Assembly: GCF_030272615.1 (NCBI RefSeq)
Contig: NC_081415.1
Span: 601,359,644 to 601,423,643 of the forward strand
DNA from: Cryptomeria japonica
Taxonomy: Eukaryota; Streptophyta; Pinopsida; Cupressales; Cupressaceae
Length of the DNA stretch: 64,000 nt
Reading direction: 5' to 3'
Each line of letters opens with the position of its first letter. Positions within the stretch are counted from its first letter, which is position 1. The position numbers and the translations under genes were made by a program. Shown here in pieces: positions 1 to 11,678 of the stretch. The notes beneath the pieces are model-generated. The model had not been told where the DNA came from. It made no database searches and saw only the letters and a program-made list of their open reading frames with translations.

Positions 1-84
1 GATTGACTTGAGTAGTTGAAGCATTGAGTAGGACAAGTCACTCAAGAAGGTGTATTGGATCAAGCTCCAAGACTCTCTGCATCA
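1..84 (+). repeat. 3' end of the 5' LTR of C1
   Basis: Positions 1-84 match 7286-7368 almost base for base and end in the same ATCA. The rest of this LTR lies left of the window. Confidence 0.92.
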
Positions 85-87
85 GAG

Positions 88-101
88 TGGTATCAGAGCC
101 A
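88..101 (+). other. Primer binding site of C1 (initiator tRNA-Met)
   Basis: TGGTATCAGAGCCA lies 3 bp after the LTR end. It is the standard complement of the plant initiator tRNA-Met 3' end. Confidence 0.93.
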
Positions 102-193
102 TTCTTTGAAAGATTTGGTGTATGTCAGATTGTGAAGAATCGGAAGAAAGTTCAATGCCTCCAAAGGCAATGAATCCAGAAGTCATCTGATAG

Positions 194-1186
194 TTGGTGG
201 CAGAGATGATAGAAGGATTTAGGGATGCAGAAGGAAGTAGAGGAACCAGAGAGGTTAAGAAGGAGAAGGGGAAGGTAAAGACAAAATGGGGAGATGAGAC
301 TGATGAAGAAGTGGAAGATGGAGAGGAACCATCAGTAGTAGCCATGCCTCAAGACCAAAATCTATTCTTGGATGTAGTCAAATCCATTTCCAAAGACAAC
401 TTGGATGGATTACCCACCTATGGAGGAAATCTCAATGGAGAAGAGTTTCTAGATTGGATAAAGGCGCTAAATAATCACTTTGATTATAAAGAGGTAGCGG
501 AAGAGAAAAGAGTAAATGTGGCCAAATCAAGATTGAGAGGGCCAGCATTAGTTTGGTGGAATATGATGCAAGAAGAAAGGATACAAGAAGGTAAGAAAAA
601 GATAACTTCATGGGAGCGTATGAAGATCAGACTTAAGGCTCAATTTCTTCCAGGGGATTATGAGGTACAAATCCATAAGAGACTACAATATCTAAAACAA
701 AGAGAGTTAGATGTCAATTAATACACTAAGGAATTCCACAAGCTCAGTTTAAGGGATAGAAAGCATGAGAATGAAGTAGAGAAGTTGGCCAGGTACATGA
801 ATGTCCTTAGACAAAATATACAAGATGAGATCAGTATCCTCACACAAGACATTATCCATAAGTGTTTTCAGTTGGCCTTAAGGGTAGAGGAGAAGATCAA
901 GAGGAGAAGTGAACAAAATAAAAAACATAGAGGAGGTAAGAATTTCAGAGGTAGAGGAACCTTTGGTAGGGGGCATAAATCATCAAGAAATGAAGAGAAA
1001 CAAAACCAAGAAGGCAATGGGGACTCTCAAAGAGGATAATTTAGAGGATCCTTTAGAGGAAGGAGCAATTTTAGGGGAAGGTTTGGAAACTCAGGGAGAG
1101 GAAACACAGTCTTCACTAGTAGGTGCTATCATTGCAACCAAGTTGGGCATACCATGAGTAAGTGCCTGAGAAAAGCCTCAAGCTAA
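194..1186 (+). pseudogene. gag: gag of chromovirus C1 (broken)
   Basis: Gag would form the virus-like particle and bind genomic RNA. One frame runs through, with stops at 719-721 and 1037-1039. Residues about 75-175 hold the Ty3-type capsid core, including LDWIKALNNHFDY, ALVWWNMM and SWERMKIRLKAQF. A basic Arg/Gly-rich stretch (FRGRGTFGRG) follows. A zinc knuckle CYHCNQVGHTMSKC sits just before the terminal stop, with all CCHC residues present. The frame continues into protease after the stop, so gag and pol were probably one polyprotein. The ATG at 194 is the first in frame, but the true start is unproven. The family call is secure and the copy is non-functional. Confidence 0.9.
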
Positions 1187-1357
1187 ATAAGCTCATACAT
1201 GGGGGAAAGAAGAACTCAATCATTGCAAGATGAGGACACTTAGAGTGTGACTTCTTCCATCAACAAGGCAGGGCCAATGACAAATGGAGAAAACTTGACG
1301 ATGAGGAGAACAATTCTCAAGATACCCCAAGCTCAAGAGCCACTATAGAGGAAAAGT

Positions 1358-2586
1358 TTGTTTAAGACCACTTGTAGGTCACATGGGAAGATTTTTAAGG
1401 TGATTGTAGATTCAGGTTCCACTAAGAATATTGTCTCAGTTGAAATGGTGGACAAACGCAAACTAAAAAGATTACCTCATCTCACTCCTTACAAGGTATC
1501 ATGGCTCAACCGGGGTCAACATGTCTTGGTTGATGAACAAGCATGGGTGGAATTTGAAATTGGTGAGTATAAGGATAGATTATTATGTGACATATTACCT
1601 ATGGATGCTTGTCATTTTCTATTGGTCCGTCCATGGCAAGATGATGTGAGAGCTACTCATGATGGAGAAAAGAACAACTATCTTATCACCAAGAATGGAA
1701 AGAAGTACCAAATGGATCCACTACCTGATCCAAAGGAAGAAAATAAAATAGGTTCAAGTGTGATGGTGATGAGAGGTAAAGAGTTTCTCAAAGTATTGAA
1801 GCAAGAAGGTCATCAAGGCCATGCTATAGTGTTGAAGCCTAGAGATGAAGCTAAGGTAGATCCAATGAGTGAAGTACCTCAAGAGGTGCAAGGTCTACTC
1901 AAAAAATATGCAGAGGTGATAGGGGATGACATGCTTGATTCCTTTCTTCCAATGAGAGATGTGAATCATCAAATAGAATTAATACCATGGGCCAATCTTC
2001 CAAACAAAGCTGCCTATAAATTGACACCTAGTCAAAATGAAGAGATCGCCAGACAAGTGCAAGAACTCTTAGACAATGGGTTTATCAAGAAGTTTTTGAG
2101 TCCATGTGTTGTTCCTACTATGTTAGTGCCTAAAAAAGGAGGGAAATGAAGAATGTGCATTGAATCCAAAGCAATCAATAAGATTACTATAAGGTACCGG
2201 TTTCCTATGCCAAGGATTGAGGACCTATTGGAATTGAAGTCTGGTTATCATCATATTAGAATCAAACCTGGAGATGAATGGAAGACAACCTTTAGAACCA
2301 ATGCAGGCCTATATGAGTGGTTGGTGATGCTATTTGGCCTCACCAATGCACCTAGTACCTTCCAAAGGCTCATGAATGAAGTCTTAGTTGAGTTTATTGG
2401 TAGATTTGTTATTGTGTATCTTGATGACATTTTGATCTTCAACAGGTACATGGAGGAACACCTCAAGCATATGGAGATGGTCTTGAAGAAGTTAAAGGAG
2501 GCTCAACTCAAGATTAACCTTGAAAAATGTGAGTTTTTGAAAACAGAGCTTGTATACCTTGGTTTTGTTATTTCTCATGGATGTTT
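1358..2586 (+). pseudogene. pol: protease and N-terminal RT of chromovirus C1 (broken)
   Basis: The aspartic protease has its catalytic triplet intact (VIVDSGSTKNIV). RT follows with NLPNKAAYKLTP, the finger region SPCVVPTMLVPKKGGK, a stop at 2147-2149, then [10 protein letters not shown]. The catalytic loop [11 protein letters not shown] is intact. There is a small in-frame deletion: the text runs from MPRIEDLLE directly to [10 protein letters not shown]. The usual segment of roughly 15 residues with the first catalytic Asp (pattern FSKIDLKSGYHQ) is missing, so this RT could not polymerise. The frame is cut at 2586 by a solo LTR and resumes at 3662. Confidence 0.9.
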
Positions 2587-3656
2587 TGTTGGTATTATGG
2601 ATGTGTTGCATTGGTTTTGTCATTGATGTCAACACTTGTGAACACTTATCAGTACTAAAGATCTTTGGTTATGTTTATCGACATGTTCAGTGACTTATGC
2701 ATAGTCACCGGTATCTAGTTCACCGACAGGTTATATTGTTCACCGACACTGAGGATGATCTGTTATCATCTGGAGATTACTTGGTTATGTCGAAGACATT
2801 GTTTGGACACTTGGTTTTGGTGATTTGGTTATTGGTCTAATCGAGTTTGCATATTTGCTATTACCGGCAAATAGGTCTAGGTTATGGATTGACAAACGTT
2901 ATCTATTCTAGATCAACATGATACGTTATGGAGATGTTTTATTGATTGGTTATTATTGTAAATGCATTAAGCCAACATGATGCGTCACATATTGATTCAT
3001 TTGTAATTGATTTAATTGCAATATTCTTAGTGAGCTGACCTACACATTTGGTCTTAGGTTTTGGTATATATGTAAGATCTCATTTGTGAGATTATGGAGA
3101 AGGTGTGAAAAAGGAAATGTAATAAGGCATATGTGAATATAAGAAGATCTATATATGCAGACATCATTTGAATATTCAAGGAAGGTATGAAGAAGACAAT
3201 CAGAGCTTAACCGATACTGAATCCAACATATGAAGATTCTATCTTGAGTAGTACATTATCATTGGATTTAACCATCCAATTGTAGTCAGTGTGACTCCCA
3301 TTTTGTGATTGAGTAGTGAGCTCTAGGCAGTTGGCCTTTTTACACGTGTAGACCCCATTTGTACACACATACTATCTGCAGTAGTATCATCTGATTGTGG
3401 GTAAGGTTTCCCACTGTGGTTTTTCCTCCTACAGGGTTTCCATGTACAAATATTTGTGTTATGTGTTGTGGATGTTATTTGTCTTTCTATTTCATGCATT
3501 AAAATTTACCGGTACTATTATTAATTGTTAAACTGTCTACCGACATTAAGTTTGTTTTACTGGTATTATGCATTAAGTTTGGTTAAGTTATATTTGGGTT
3601 GAAATTAATAGACAACTGATTCACCGCCCCCTCTCAGTTGCCTCCGGGTCCTAACA
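2587..3656 (+). repeat. solo LTR, copia/Sirevirus type, inside C1 RT
   Basis: It starts TGTTGGTATTATGG and ends GGGTCCTAACA. A perfect 5-bp target duplication TGTTT lies at 2582-2586 and 3657-3661. Removing 2587-3661 rejoins RT in frame, from VISHG to MDPSKVEVI. There is no internal region, so this is the product of LTR-LTR recombination. It shares the terminal box TTCACCGCCCCCTCTCAGT and ACCGGTA/CACCGACA motifs with the S-family LTRs, but it is a different family. Confidence 0.94.
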
Positions 3657-3661
3657 TGTTT

Positions 3662-5732
3662 AAGGATGGATCCAAGTAAGGTAGAAGTAATACTTAATTG
3701 GCCTATCCCTAGTGGAATAATTGAAGTTAGAAGATTTCATGGAATGACATCTTTTTATAGGAAGTTTGTGAAAAACTTTAGCCATGTTTGTGCTCCTATT
3801 CTCAATACCATTAAAGGAGGGGTTAAGTATCACTTTAAGTGGATAGAGGAAGCCAATAAGGGGTTTGAAATGTTGAAAACCAAGATAGAAGAGATGCCAA
3901 CCCTTAGATTTCTTGATTTCAATCACTTGTTTACAATAGAATGTGATGCAAGCCAAAGGGCAATAGGGGTAGTTTTAAGCCAAGAGGGTCATCCTATAGC
4001 TTTCTTCTCAGAGAAGTTAAATGAAGCTAAGAAAAGGTACTCCACATATGACTTGGAGTTGTATGCAATGGTTCAAGCATTGAAAAAGTAGCATCATTAC
4101 TTACTACCTAGAGAATTTGTAGTCTTCACTGACAATCATGCCCTTAGTTTCCCCAATGGGCAAGAGAAGTTTAACCAAAGACACCTAAAGTGGGTTGAGT
4201 ACTTACAATCCTATACATTAACTATCAAACATAAGAAAGGGACAACCAACAAGGTAACTGATGCACTAAGTAAGAGAGTAATGACTATGCAGGAGATACA
4301 ATTGCAAAGTGTGGGTTTGAGTGAGTTAAAAGACCTCTACAAGGATGATAAGGATTTTGCAGAGATATATAGTGTTTGTTCTAATTTTTCTAACACCTCA
4401 CACATCTCTTATTTAGAATACATGATACAAGAGGGTTTTCTATTCAAAGGTCATCTTCTTTGTATACCTCAATGTTCTATGAGACAAAATATTATAAAAG
4501 AGAAGCATCAAGGAGGTTTAGGAGGTCATTTTGGCATTGGTAAGACTTTGGAGCAGGTTGGTAGGTTTTATTATTAGCCCAAGTTTCAATCAGAAGTGAG
4601 AAGGTTTGTAGATAAATGTACAATCTGCCAAAGAGAAAAAGGAACATCAAGTAATGCAGGTCTATATCAACCCTTGGTCATATCTTAGAGGCCTTGGGAA
4701 TGTTTGAGGATGGATTTTGTGTTAGGATTGCCTAGGACCCCAAGAGGATTTGATAGTGTGTATGTGGTAGTAGATAGGTTCAGAAAAATGGCACATTTCA
4801 TACCTTTCAAGAGAACCAATGATGCCACCTATATTGCAGGCCTCTTCTTCAAGGAGATAGTCAGAATTCATGGTCTTCCAATCAACATTGTTAGTGATAG
4901 AGATGTGAAGTTTTTGAGCCACTTTTGGAGGACACTTTGGAGGAAATTGGGCACCAAGTTATCCTTTTCATTTGCCTATCATCCTCAATCAGATGGTCAG
5001 ATAGAGGTAGTCAACTAGTCATTGGGTAACTTGCTAAGATGTCTTACAAAACAATATGTGCAGACTTGTGATCTAGTACTTGGACAAACAAAATATGCAT
5101 ATAATGACTCAGTAAACCATAGCATAGGTAAAAATCCTTTTGATATTGTGTATGGATTCCTAAGGGCATATTAGATCTCAAAGATCTTAGTTCAATGGCA
5201 CCTAAGAGTGCACAAGGGGAGAACTTTGCAGAAGGTATTAAAGAAGTGCATGATAAGGTAAGGCAGTCCTTACAACAAAAATCTGAGCAGTATAAGATTC
5301 AAGCTCATAAAAAAAAGGAGGAATGTACAATTTAAAGTGGGATACTTAGTGTTAGCATACCTTAGGAAGGAGAGACTTTCAAAAGGGTGGCTTATCAAGC
5401 TCATGATGAAGAAAATTGGACCTCTCAAGGTGGTGCACAAGGATGGGCAGAATGCATATGAAGTTGAACTTCCTCCCACCTTGGGTATATCTCCTATCTT
5501 CAATGTATGTGATCTCTATCCATACAAGGGAGAGTCACCAACACGTCAGCTAGACATGTTGTCACTGGTTCAAGAAGATTGGATAAGGGATTTGTCACCT
5601 AGTCAACTAGTTAAGTTGGAGAGTATAATAGATACCAAGATAGTAAAGAAGACAAGGAAAGGAGTCTACAAGCACTATCTTGTCAAATGGGAAGGGTTTT
5701 TCAGCATGGAGTGGAGATTGCAGACCTTTTAA
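3662..5732 (+). pseudogene. pol: C-terminal RT, RNase H, integrase and chromodomain of C1 (broken)
   Basis: The frame resumes after the solo LTR with MDPSKVEVILNWPIP. RNase H shows FTIECDASQRAIGVVLSQ, YSTYDLELYAMVQAL and, past a stop, VFTDNHAL. Integrase has an HHCC zinc finger (H..GGLGGHFG, then CTICQREK) and a DDE core, with the first Asp in MDFVLGLP, the second in SDRDVKF and Glu in SDGQIEVVN. Stops lie at 4089, 4575, 4686 and 5016, with frameshifts near 5165 and 5300. The C-terminus carries a chromodomain (VYKHYLVKWEGF). Chromodomains in this family direct integration toward heterochromatin, which fits the surrounding nest. Confidence 0.92.
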
Positions 5733-5754
5733 CTCAAGGGACTTGAGTTCTTTG

Positions 5755-5770
5755 TCCCAAGGGAGTATGG
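5755..5770 (+). other. polypurine tract of C1 (weak)
   Basis: CCAAGGGAGTATGG abuts the 3' LTR. It is purine-rich and in the expected place for plus-strand priming, but interrupted by pyrimidines. Confidence 0.6.
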
Positions 5771-7368
5771 TGTAGGGCACCTAACACTCCAAGATTAAAG
5801 TTTTTGTTCTCTTTCAAGTTTGTGTGTTATCTTTGTGATTTAATAATGGAACAACCATTTGGGACTCAATAGAGCCATGGTTGAGTTGTCCAAGTTTTGG
5901 TTTGAGTCATTTGTGTTCAGGATGCTGTCAACCTGAGAAGTGAGATGCTTAGGTAGTTCATAGGAGAAGTACTCCAAATGAGTGAATTCATGTAATAGAG
6001 GTCAATTTTTTTGTGTTTAGGTCTTCTAGGGTGTTTGAGGACCTTCAGGAGTCCTAAAATGCATTAGAATGCAAAGTTACATCTTGGAGTCAAAAGATGT
6101 AAAAAGTTGCTGAGCAACATTTTGGAATTTCTTAAAAAAGTTGCATTTTTGGTTAAAGGTGTTGAAAAGTTGGTTGAACCAAATGAAACAAGAGGATAAA
6201 AGGAAAAATTCACTTCATTGTATGGGTTCAAGGATTGGAAATGCAAGAGCAAGTTTCTGGATTGTGAAGCAATCTTGTTTTCATCATTTTTGATAGCTTT
6301 TCACTTGTTTTTTATTGCTTGTATGGTCCAAGATGGAAATGAGTGTTGATTGAATCTACTTTTAAAAATCTTGATTTGAAGTTTTGATTGTCCTAGGTTG
6401 CAGAGATTTCTTCCATTCTTTGCAACTAGGTGTAAAACCCTTGCAAGTAGGGTTTAAGAGCAAGAAAATGGCTCTAGCCTAAGCATTCTTTGATGGCACC
6501 TGTTGAAATCATTAATAGTTCTAGGTTAGGGTTTGTATATAATTTTATAATAGGATTTGTGGTTTTGTAGGTCCTTGAGGAGGAGAAACAATGAAGCCCT
6601 AGGCTCATCATTGGGAGTAGGTGAGTTAGGATAGCAAAAAAGTGTGTTTTAAGAGAACATAGAGAATTGGCACATGGAAAACTGTCATATAGTTGGAAAT
6701 ACCTAAGTATTCCCTTGAATAATCCTACATTTTTTGGAGTCAGAGGTTTGACTGGTAAAGAGTTTCAAACCCATATTTCCTAGTCACTTGTTGAGGCCTT
6801 AACCCTAAAAAATAGTGCAACATTGGAAACACCACTTGTATGGATAACCCAGATGCCAATTTTTAGTAATGTCTATAACTTACAAAAGGGTACTCTAATC
6901 CATGATTTTTTTCTATCCTTGTTTGGAAAATTTTCAAACTAAGGCCCTAAAACTACCAAGGGAGGACTAATTCAATTAGGCCTATTTGAGCCTGGTAGAG
7001 ACCTAGAAAGGATAGAAATCCAAATAAATGGGTTTGGTGATCCTAAAATCCCCAAAACAATTCAAAGACATCTGATAGATGCATTGCGAGTCCATTGGAA
7101 GTGGTTGTGTGTTGAGATCCTTGTAGGAGTATTTGGAGCCCTAGAGTGGAGTGTGTGTGATTGAGGTGGCAACCTCAAGAGGATGAGTTGATTGTCCAAA
7201 ACCATTGGCTATACCTAGGAGGAAAGCCAAAGAGGTTCAGACCTTGGAGGTCTCATTAGCATAAACCCCTACTAAGTGCCATTGGATGGACTTGAGTAGT
7301 TGAAGGGTTGAGTAGGACAAGTCACTCAAGAAGGTGTATTGGATCAAGCTCTAAGTCTCTCTACATCA
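5771..7368 (+). repeat. 3' LTR of chromovirus C1
   Basis: 1,598 bp, from TGTAGGGCACCTAACACTCC to CTACATCA. Its end matches the 5' LTR remnant at 1-84. No open frame in it is credible. Confidence 0.92.
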
Positions 7369-7946
7369 CAAAACCTCAACCATAATCAATCAGGTCGACT
7401 TTAGACAATAAACCAATTACATAATTACAAAAAATGTCGGCCTTAGATCAAACAAATAATATCCAACTCATAAGACATCCCAGAAACACGTCGAGAGGTC
7501 CAATCCACACATTACATTAAGCCAATCCATAACCTAGATCAACCGGGACTCAATATAGGTCTACACGCTAAAGAAGTGATCCCAAATGGCTAAGTATCAA
7601 ACATGATCACCAGCAAAATCTTGAATCCATACCAGAAGCTGCACCAACACCACTTATGCATATCATCAAAGATCTTCAACAAAAGCTCTGCCGGTGAAAC
7701 CCTCGCTCGAACCACAAACCAAGCTTCCAAGAAAGCGGGATAGCATCCAATCACTAGACCAAAACCAATTGACTGAGTATGAACATGAGTAAGCGAATTC
7801 CATAACCAAATCATACTGGAGCATATCAGATCATGCCGGATCCAAACCAACTAGAAACCACTCAACTTACCGGGACTAGAATGGTGTCGGTAAAGCATCC
7901 AAAACAACTAGTGTTGACATAAATGATAGAACATCAATACAATACA
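7369..7946 (-). repeat. truncated copia-type LTR (U3 part), minus strand
   Basis: Read on the minus strand, it begins TGTATTGTATTGATG and soon gives ATTTATGTCAACACTAG. This resembles the start of the solo LTR at 2587 (TTGATGTCAACACTTG). It is cut at 7369 by C1's end, so C1 probably inserted into it and the rest lies outside the window. No gene is seen in this stretch. Confidence 0.45.
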
Positions 7947-7949
7947 TAG

Positions 7950-8192
7950 TCAATTCCTCCAAATGGCCAACAATCCCTTTAAACAATTAACTATATTGAG
8001 TGAATCACCCTCAATCCAAACCTTTTGGAAGCCAATATCATGAACTAGTTTGATGGCATTAAAAATAGACAAGGCTTCTACCACATGGTTTGACCTAATT
8101 CCCAAAGGGAGTGCCACTGCAAAAGATACGAGTTGGTATGGGGATGAAGGATGTTTTACTTGTGTGTATTGACTTCTATATGTCCATTTCAT
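7950..8192 (-). pseudogene. LINE RNase H domain fragment
   Basis: About 80 residues on the minus strand. The part ALSIFNAIKLVHDIGFQKVW followed by IEGDSLNIVNCL resembles the C-terminal half of the RNase H domain at the end of plant L1-type LINE ORF2 proteins, with the WIEGDS block typical of that group. The N-terminal half and its catalytic residues are missing, so only a fragment is left. It abuts the truncated LTR at 7946. Positions 8193-8439 hold no recognisable sequence. An isolated plant RNase H-like gene is an alternative, but the shortness and setting favour a LINE scrap. Confidence 0.6.
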
Positions 8193-8439
8193 TAATGGCT
8201 TATGGGGTGGAAGTAGGGGTTTTAGTGTGGTAATAAGGGTTCATTCTCTCTGAATTTAGGGGTCGTGGGATGGTGTTTGGTAGGAAGAAGGGGAAGTTTG
8301 GAAGATTTTTGTGAATCATCCAAATAATTGGAAACATAGGGTGAAGAAATAGTTATAGACTTTATGGCATTTGTCAACAAGTAAATCAAGGGTACAAATA
8401 TATAGCATTAGGTTATTAGGATTTGGGAGTTGGAAAAGA

Positions 8440-9250
8440 TGTCAAGACCATAATCTCTCCCTTAGCCATGAAAAGTGCTTTATGATGATGGAAGAGGGAA
8501 TTACATTGGGACACTTTATTTTTTCCAAAGGGATTCAAGTTGATCTAGCCAAGATTGCAATTATTTTAGAGCTTCCAATGGCTCAAAAACAAAGGGATGT
8601 TAGAAGTTTCCTTGGACATTAGGGTATTATAGATGCTTCATCAAGGATTTCAACAAGACAACTTCACCACTTTTTACTTTTCTAACAAAAGATTTATAAT
8701 TTGATTGGACTTATAGCTACCAACAAAAAATTAAAACATTCAAAGCTTCTCTTACACAAGAACAAGTTTTTAGAGGACCTAATCAGACAATACCTTTCCA
8801 CATACACACTAATGCATCTGATTTTGTAGTTGTTGCATTAGGGAAAGAGGAAGGTAATATTGAATATGCTATTTGTTAAGTTAGTAAGAATTTTGAAGGG
8901 GATAAAGTCAATTACATGGTTATAGAAAAATAAATGCTTGTAGTTGTTTATGCCATAAAAAAATGCAAGCATTATATCACTAGCTATCCTGTTTTTATTC
9001 AAATTGACCTTGCAAGAAATCTGTTACTTGATGAACAAATTTGTGGTCAGTTGGAGACTTTTTAGATGGCTACTCTTATTGCAATAATTTGGCATCACCA
9101 TTGTTGACAAGCTAGGAAAGGCTAATGTGGTTGTAGACTTTCTCTCCTGCTTAATGAACTCAATAGAAGACCCAATGGTGGATGAATCATTTCCTGACAA
9201 ACACATTTTTGCACTCTCAATATATTACCATGGTATACTAATATGGATAA
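8440..9250 (+). pseudogene. Athila/Tat-like Ty3/gypsy pol fragment (RT end and RNase H)
   Basis: Continuous homology is broken by several stops. It shows HEKCFMMMEEGITLGHFIF, then KGIQVDLAKIAIIL, then RSFLGH and YYRCFIKDFN, the RT connection region of non-chromoviral Ty3/gypsy elements. RNase H follows, with IPFHIHTNASDFVVVALGKE and the YAIKKCKHYI region. Its first catalytic Asp (usually in a CDAS context) reads HTNAS, so that residue is lost. No LTR of its own is visible, and the right side is cut by T1 at 9260. It is a relic older than T1. Confidence 0.75.
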
Positions 9251-9259
9251 TTATCTAGT

Positions 9260-10538
9260 TGTAGGTCAAACAACTTGACATTTCTCTCCAAATGAGAAGA
9301 ATCACTTATTACATCGTAGCTCATCCTACTCTTGGATATCTATATATTTGTCCTATATATATGTGTGTAGCATCGTATATAGTCACTGGGCCAATTTACA
9401 CCTCATTTTTGTGGCCCTACTTTAGTGTGTCCTATCCTCATCACCTATCTAGGTCCATTTTGTGCTTATTCTCTAGTTCTGATGCCATGAACACCCACTA
9501 ATTAATTCCCTAGTCCAGTACCCTTCTCCCTTCTCCCTCATTTTAGTTCCTTTCTAAGGACCATGGTGCCCATCGCCATGGTCCCTCTTAGTGAGGCCAA
9601 ATTTTGAAATAGAGAAGGGGTCTTATCCCTTCGATGAGAATTCATCTTCATGGCTCCACATGATTGTTGGAGGTCGGACTAATTGGTAAATGACCTAGAT
9701 ACCCCTATTTAAAGGAATTTGATCAAACTAATTCAATTCTAAGACTCCAAGAAATTAGCTCCTTGCATCCATGAAGCATTCATCATCAAGAATTTTTAGA
9801 GATCTTCAAGGCTGCATATTCTTCATTCAACAATTGTGGAGCAAAATACATCATTCATATGCAAGAATGTGATTAGGGTTTTGATTTGGTCATACCATTT
9901 CATACAACATATGTGATAACATTCAAAGAGAAAAACATTATCATCAACAATTATAGATTTGAGGTATATCTTTCTAGTATTTATTTCAGTATTTGCATTT
10001 ATTCATTCAAAGTTAATTCCTAAATTGGGGTTCGACTTAGGCAAACCCCTATTCCCAACAAATTTCTCATTTTCATTATGTGCAAGAACACGTACAATGA
10101 TATGTTTTAGAGGAATGATAGGATTAGAAAAGAAAAACACATTCCCTTTTGGATGACAAAATGTTAGGAGGACCATGGTGACCATCACCATGGTCCTAAA
10201 AATTTCAGCCAAATTTTGGGGAGCAAATCTGAAACATATTACTTTGAGAAGATCTAGGTTTGTGGCTCTGGTTGACAATTTTAGCTCACTGGTCATGCCC
10301 GATCCCTTCAATATCAACACATTTACACTAATTTCAACATCTTCAAAAAATTCAAATCAATTCAATATGAAAGGAGGAAAGAGCCCCATTCAAGGAGCCT
10401 AAAATTTGATCAAAATCTTAATCCTAGGGAGGTTAGATCTATTAAATTCCTCTCCTCCTTAATGTAATGGTGTATTAAGAAAAATTAGTGGTTTAAATAC
10501 ACTTAATAGTGGAATACCTAATTTTCCACCACATTACA
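9260..10538 (+). repeat. 5' LTR of Tat-type element T1
   Basis: 1,279 bp, from TGTAGGTCAAACAACTTGAC to CCACATTACA. Start, end and adjacent primer site follow the same pattern as the LTRs at 38809 and 62579. It carries two copies of a palindrome around GGACCATGGTG (9557-9586 and 10169-10197). Near its end is TTGGGGTTCGACTTAGGCAA, similar to T3. Confidence 0.75.
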
Positions 10539-10541
10539 TTT

Positions 10542-10557
10542 TGGTGAACCTAAATCC
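10542..10557 (+). other. primer binding site of T1 (diverged tRNA-Trp)
   Basis: TGGTGAACCTAAATCC lies 3 bp after the LTR end. The first nine bases match the tRNA-Trp complement TGGTGAACCCGACGTG and the rest is diverged. Positions 10558-10852 are AT-rich leader with no gene seen. Confidence 0.6.
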
Positions 10558-10852
10558 TTACACCCTTATTTATAATTTTTGTTCTCAAATTTGATTGTTT
10601 ATACATTTTCAAATTCAAACTTACATTTGCAAGTTTAATTTTCAATTGAATTACATAAATTTAGAGGTTAAATTCACACAAACCCTAATTTGGGAGCATG
10701 TTAAATTTCAATTTTGCATTCATAGATCGCATTTTTTATCAAATTAAATAGATTTAGAGGTTAAATTCATACAAACCCTAATTTTTTTTGGTTAAATTGG
10801 TTTGTGGGTTGCATAATTTGTCACTTTTCAGATCTAATTTTAAATATTCATA

Positions 10853-11654
10853 ATGACACTTAATACATTTGATTTATTTGCTATTTTACATATAATCACA
10901 TTGATTCTCACTTATATTTATCATAATCATGTGTCAGATGATGGTTTCGTTCACTTCGCATTGCTTCTTTTCATTCATAACACTTTGTCATATTGCATTT
11001 TTAGAATTTCCAAATTGTTTCCTATCAATCAATCAAATCTCAAACCTTTTATCCATGATGCATGTTGTGTTATGATGATATTTTTAGGAAAATGCATTAC
11101 ATATATAGATCACATAAAATCTTTTGTAGATCCTAATACTTGTACCTCTCCTAGGGTATCTAATGTGAATGAAGAAAGAGATAATACTCCTATAAATAAT
11201 CTCTCTAATGGAGAGCAAGGATTGAAGAGAAACATGGAACCATCTTCTTCTCATATAGACACCCTACCACAAGGGGGGAAAGATCAAAATATTGGTGTTT
11301 CCATCTCTCTAGATCCCCCTTATTCTCCTAGAGCTTATCTTACCCATCAAAGTATTTGTAGAGAAGATGATGTTATGAATTTCATTCATGATCTATCTCC
11401 ATATATAACATTAAGTAAATATGAGGGCTTATATGATAAGGATATTCCTTCCCAACCCATCAAAGAGGATGTGCATGATGATAGAAAGGAGAATCTCCCC
11501 GCAAAAGATGTTCCTTCTTCACCTAGTTTTCCCTTTGCTCCTTCTAAATATACTTACACTACAAATTTTAAAGAGATTAATTATAATATTTTGCCTTCTT
11601 CTCAATTAAAAGGTTCTTATAGGAGTGGCTATAACATAATATCAAAACAAAGTT
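10853..11654 (+). pseudogene. gag: gag-like frame of T1, first part
   Basis: An open frame of about 267 codons begins with a hydrophobic stretch (residues 1-60, rich in Ile, Leu and Phe). It continues into a polar Ser/Pro/Asp-rich region. It has no recognisable capsid core, but its position directly after LTR and primer site implies the Gag region. The frame ends artificially at the insertion of retroposon X. Removing X and one 22-bp duplication continues it from GYNII into EKQGFRGGLGKFEQG at 37555. Function beyond that is unassigned. Confidence 0.6.
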
Positions 11655-11678
11655 AATCAGAGTTTCTGTAGGGGCACC

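Larger units (their letters stand above)
1..7368 (+). mobile_element. Ty3/gypsy chromovirus C1, 5' end cut by window edge
   Basis: Order seen: last 84 bp of the 5' LTR, tRNA-Met primer site, gag, protease, RT, RNase H, integrase with chromodomain, polypurine tract, complete 3' LTR. The last 84 bp of the two LTRs match closely (both end CTCTNCATCA), which proves they are the same element. The gag-pol frame has many stop codons and at least two frameshifts, so the copy is dead. A solo LTR sits inside its RT. The domain order RT-RNH-IN-chromodomain is that of plant chromoviruses. The clade within chromoviruses was not determined. Confidence 0.93.
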
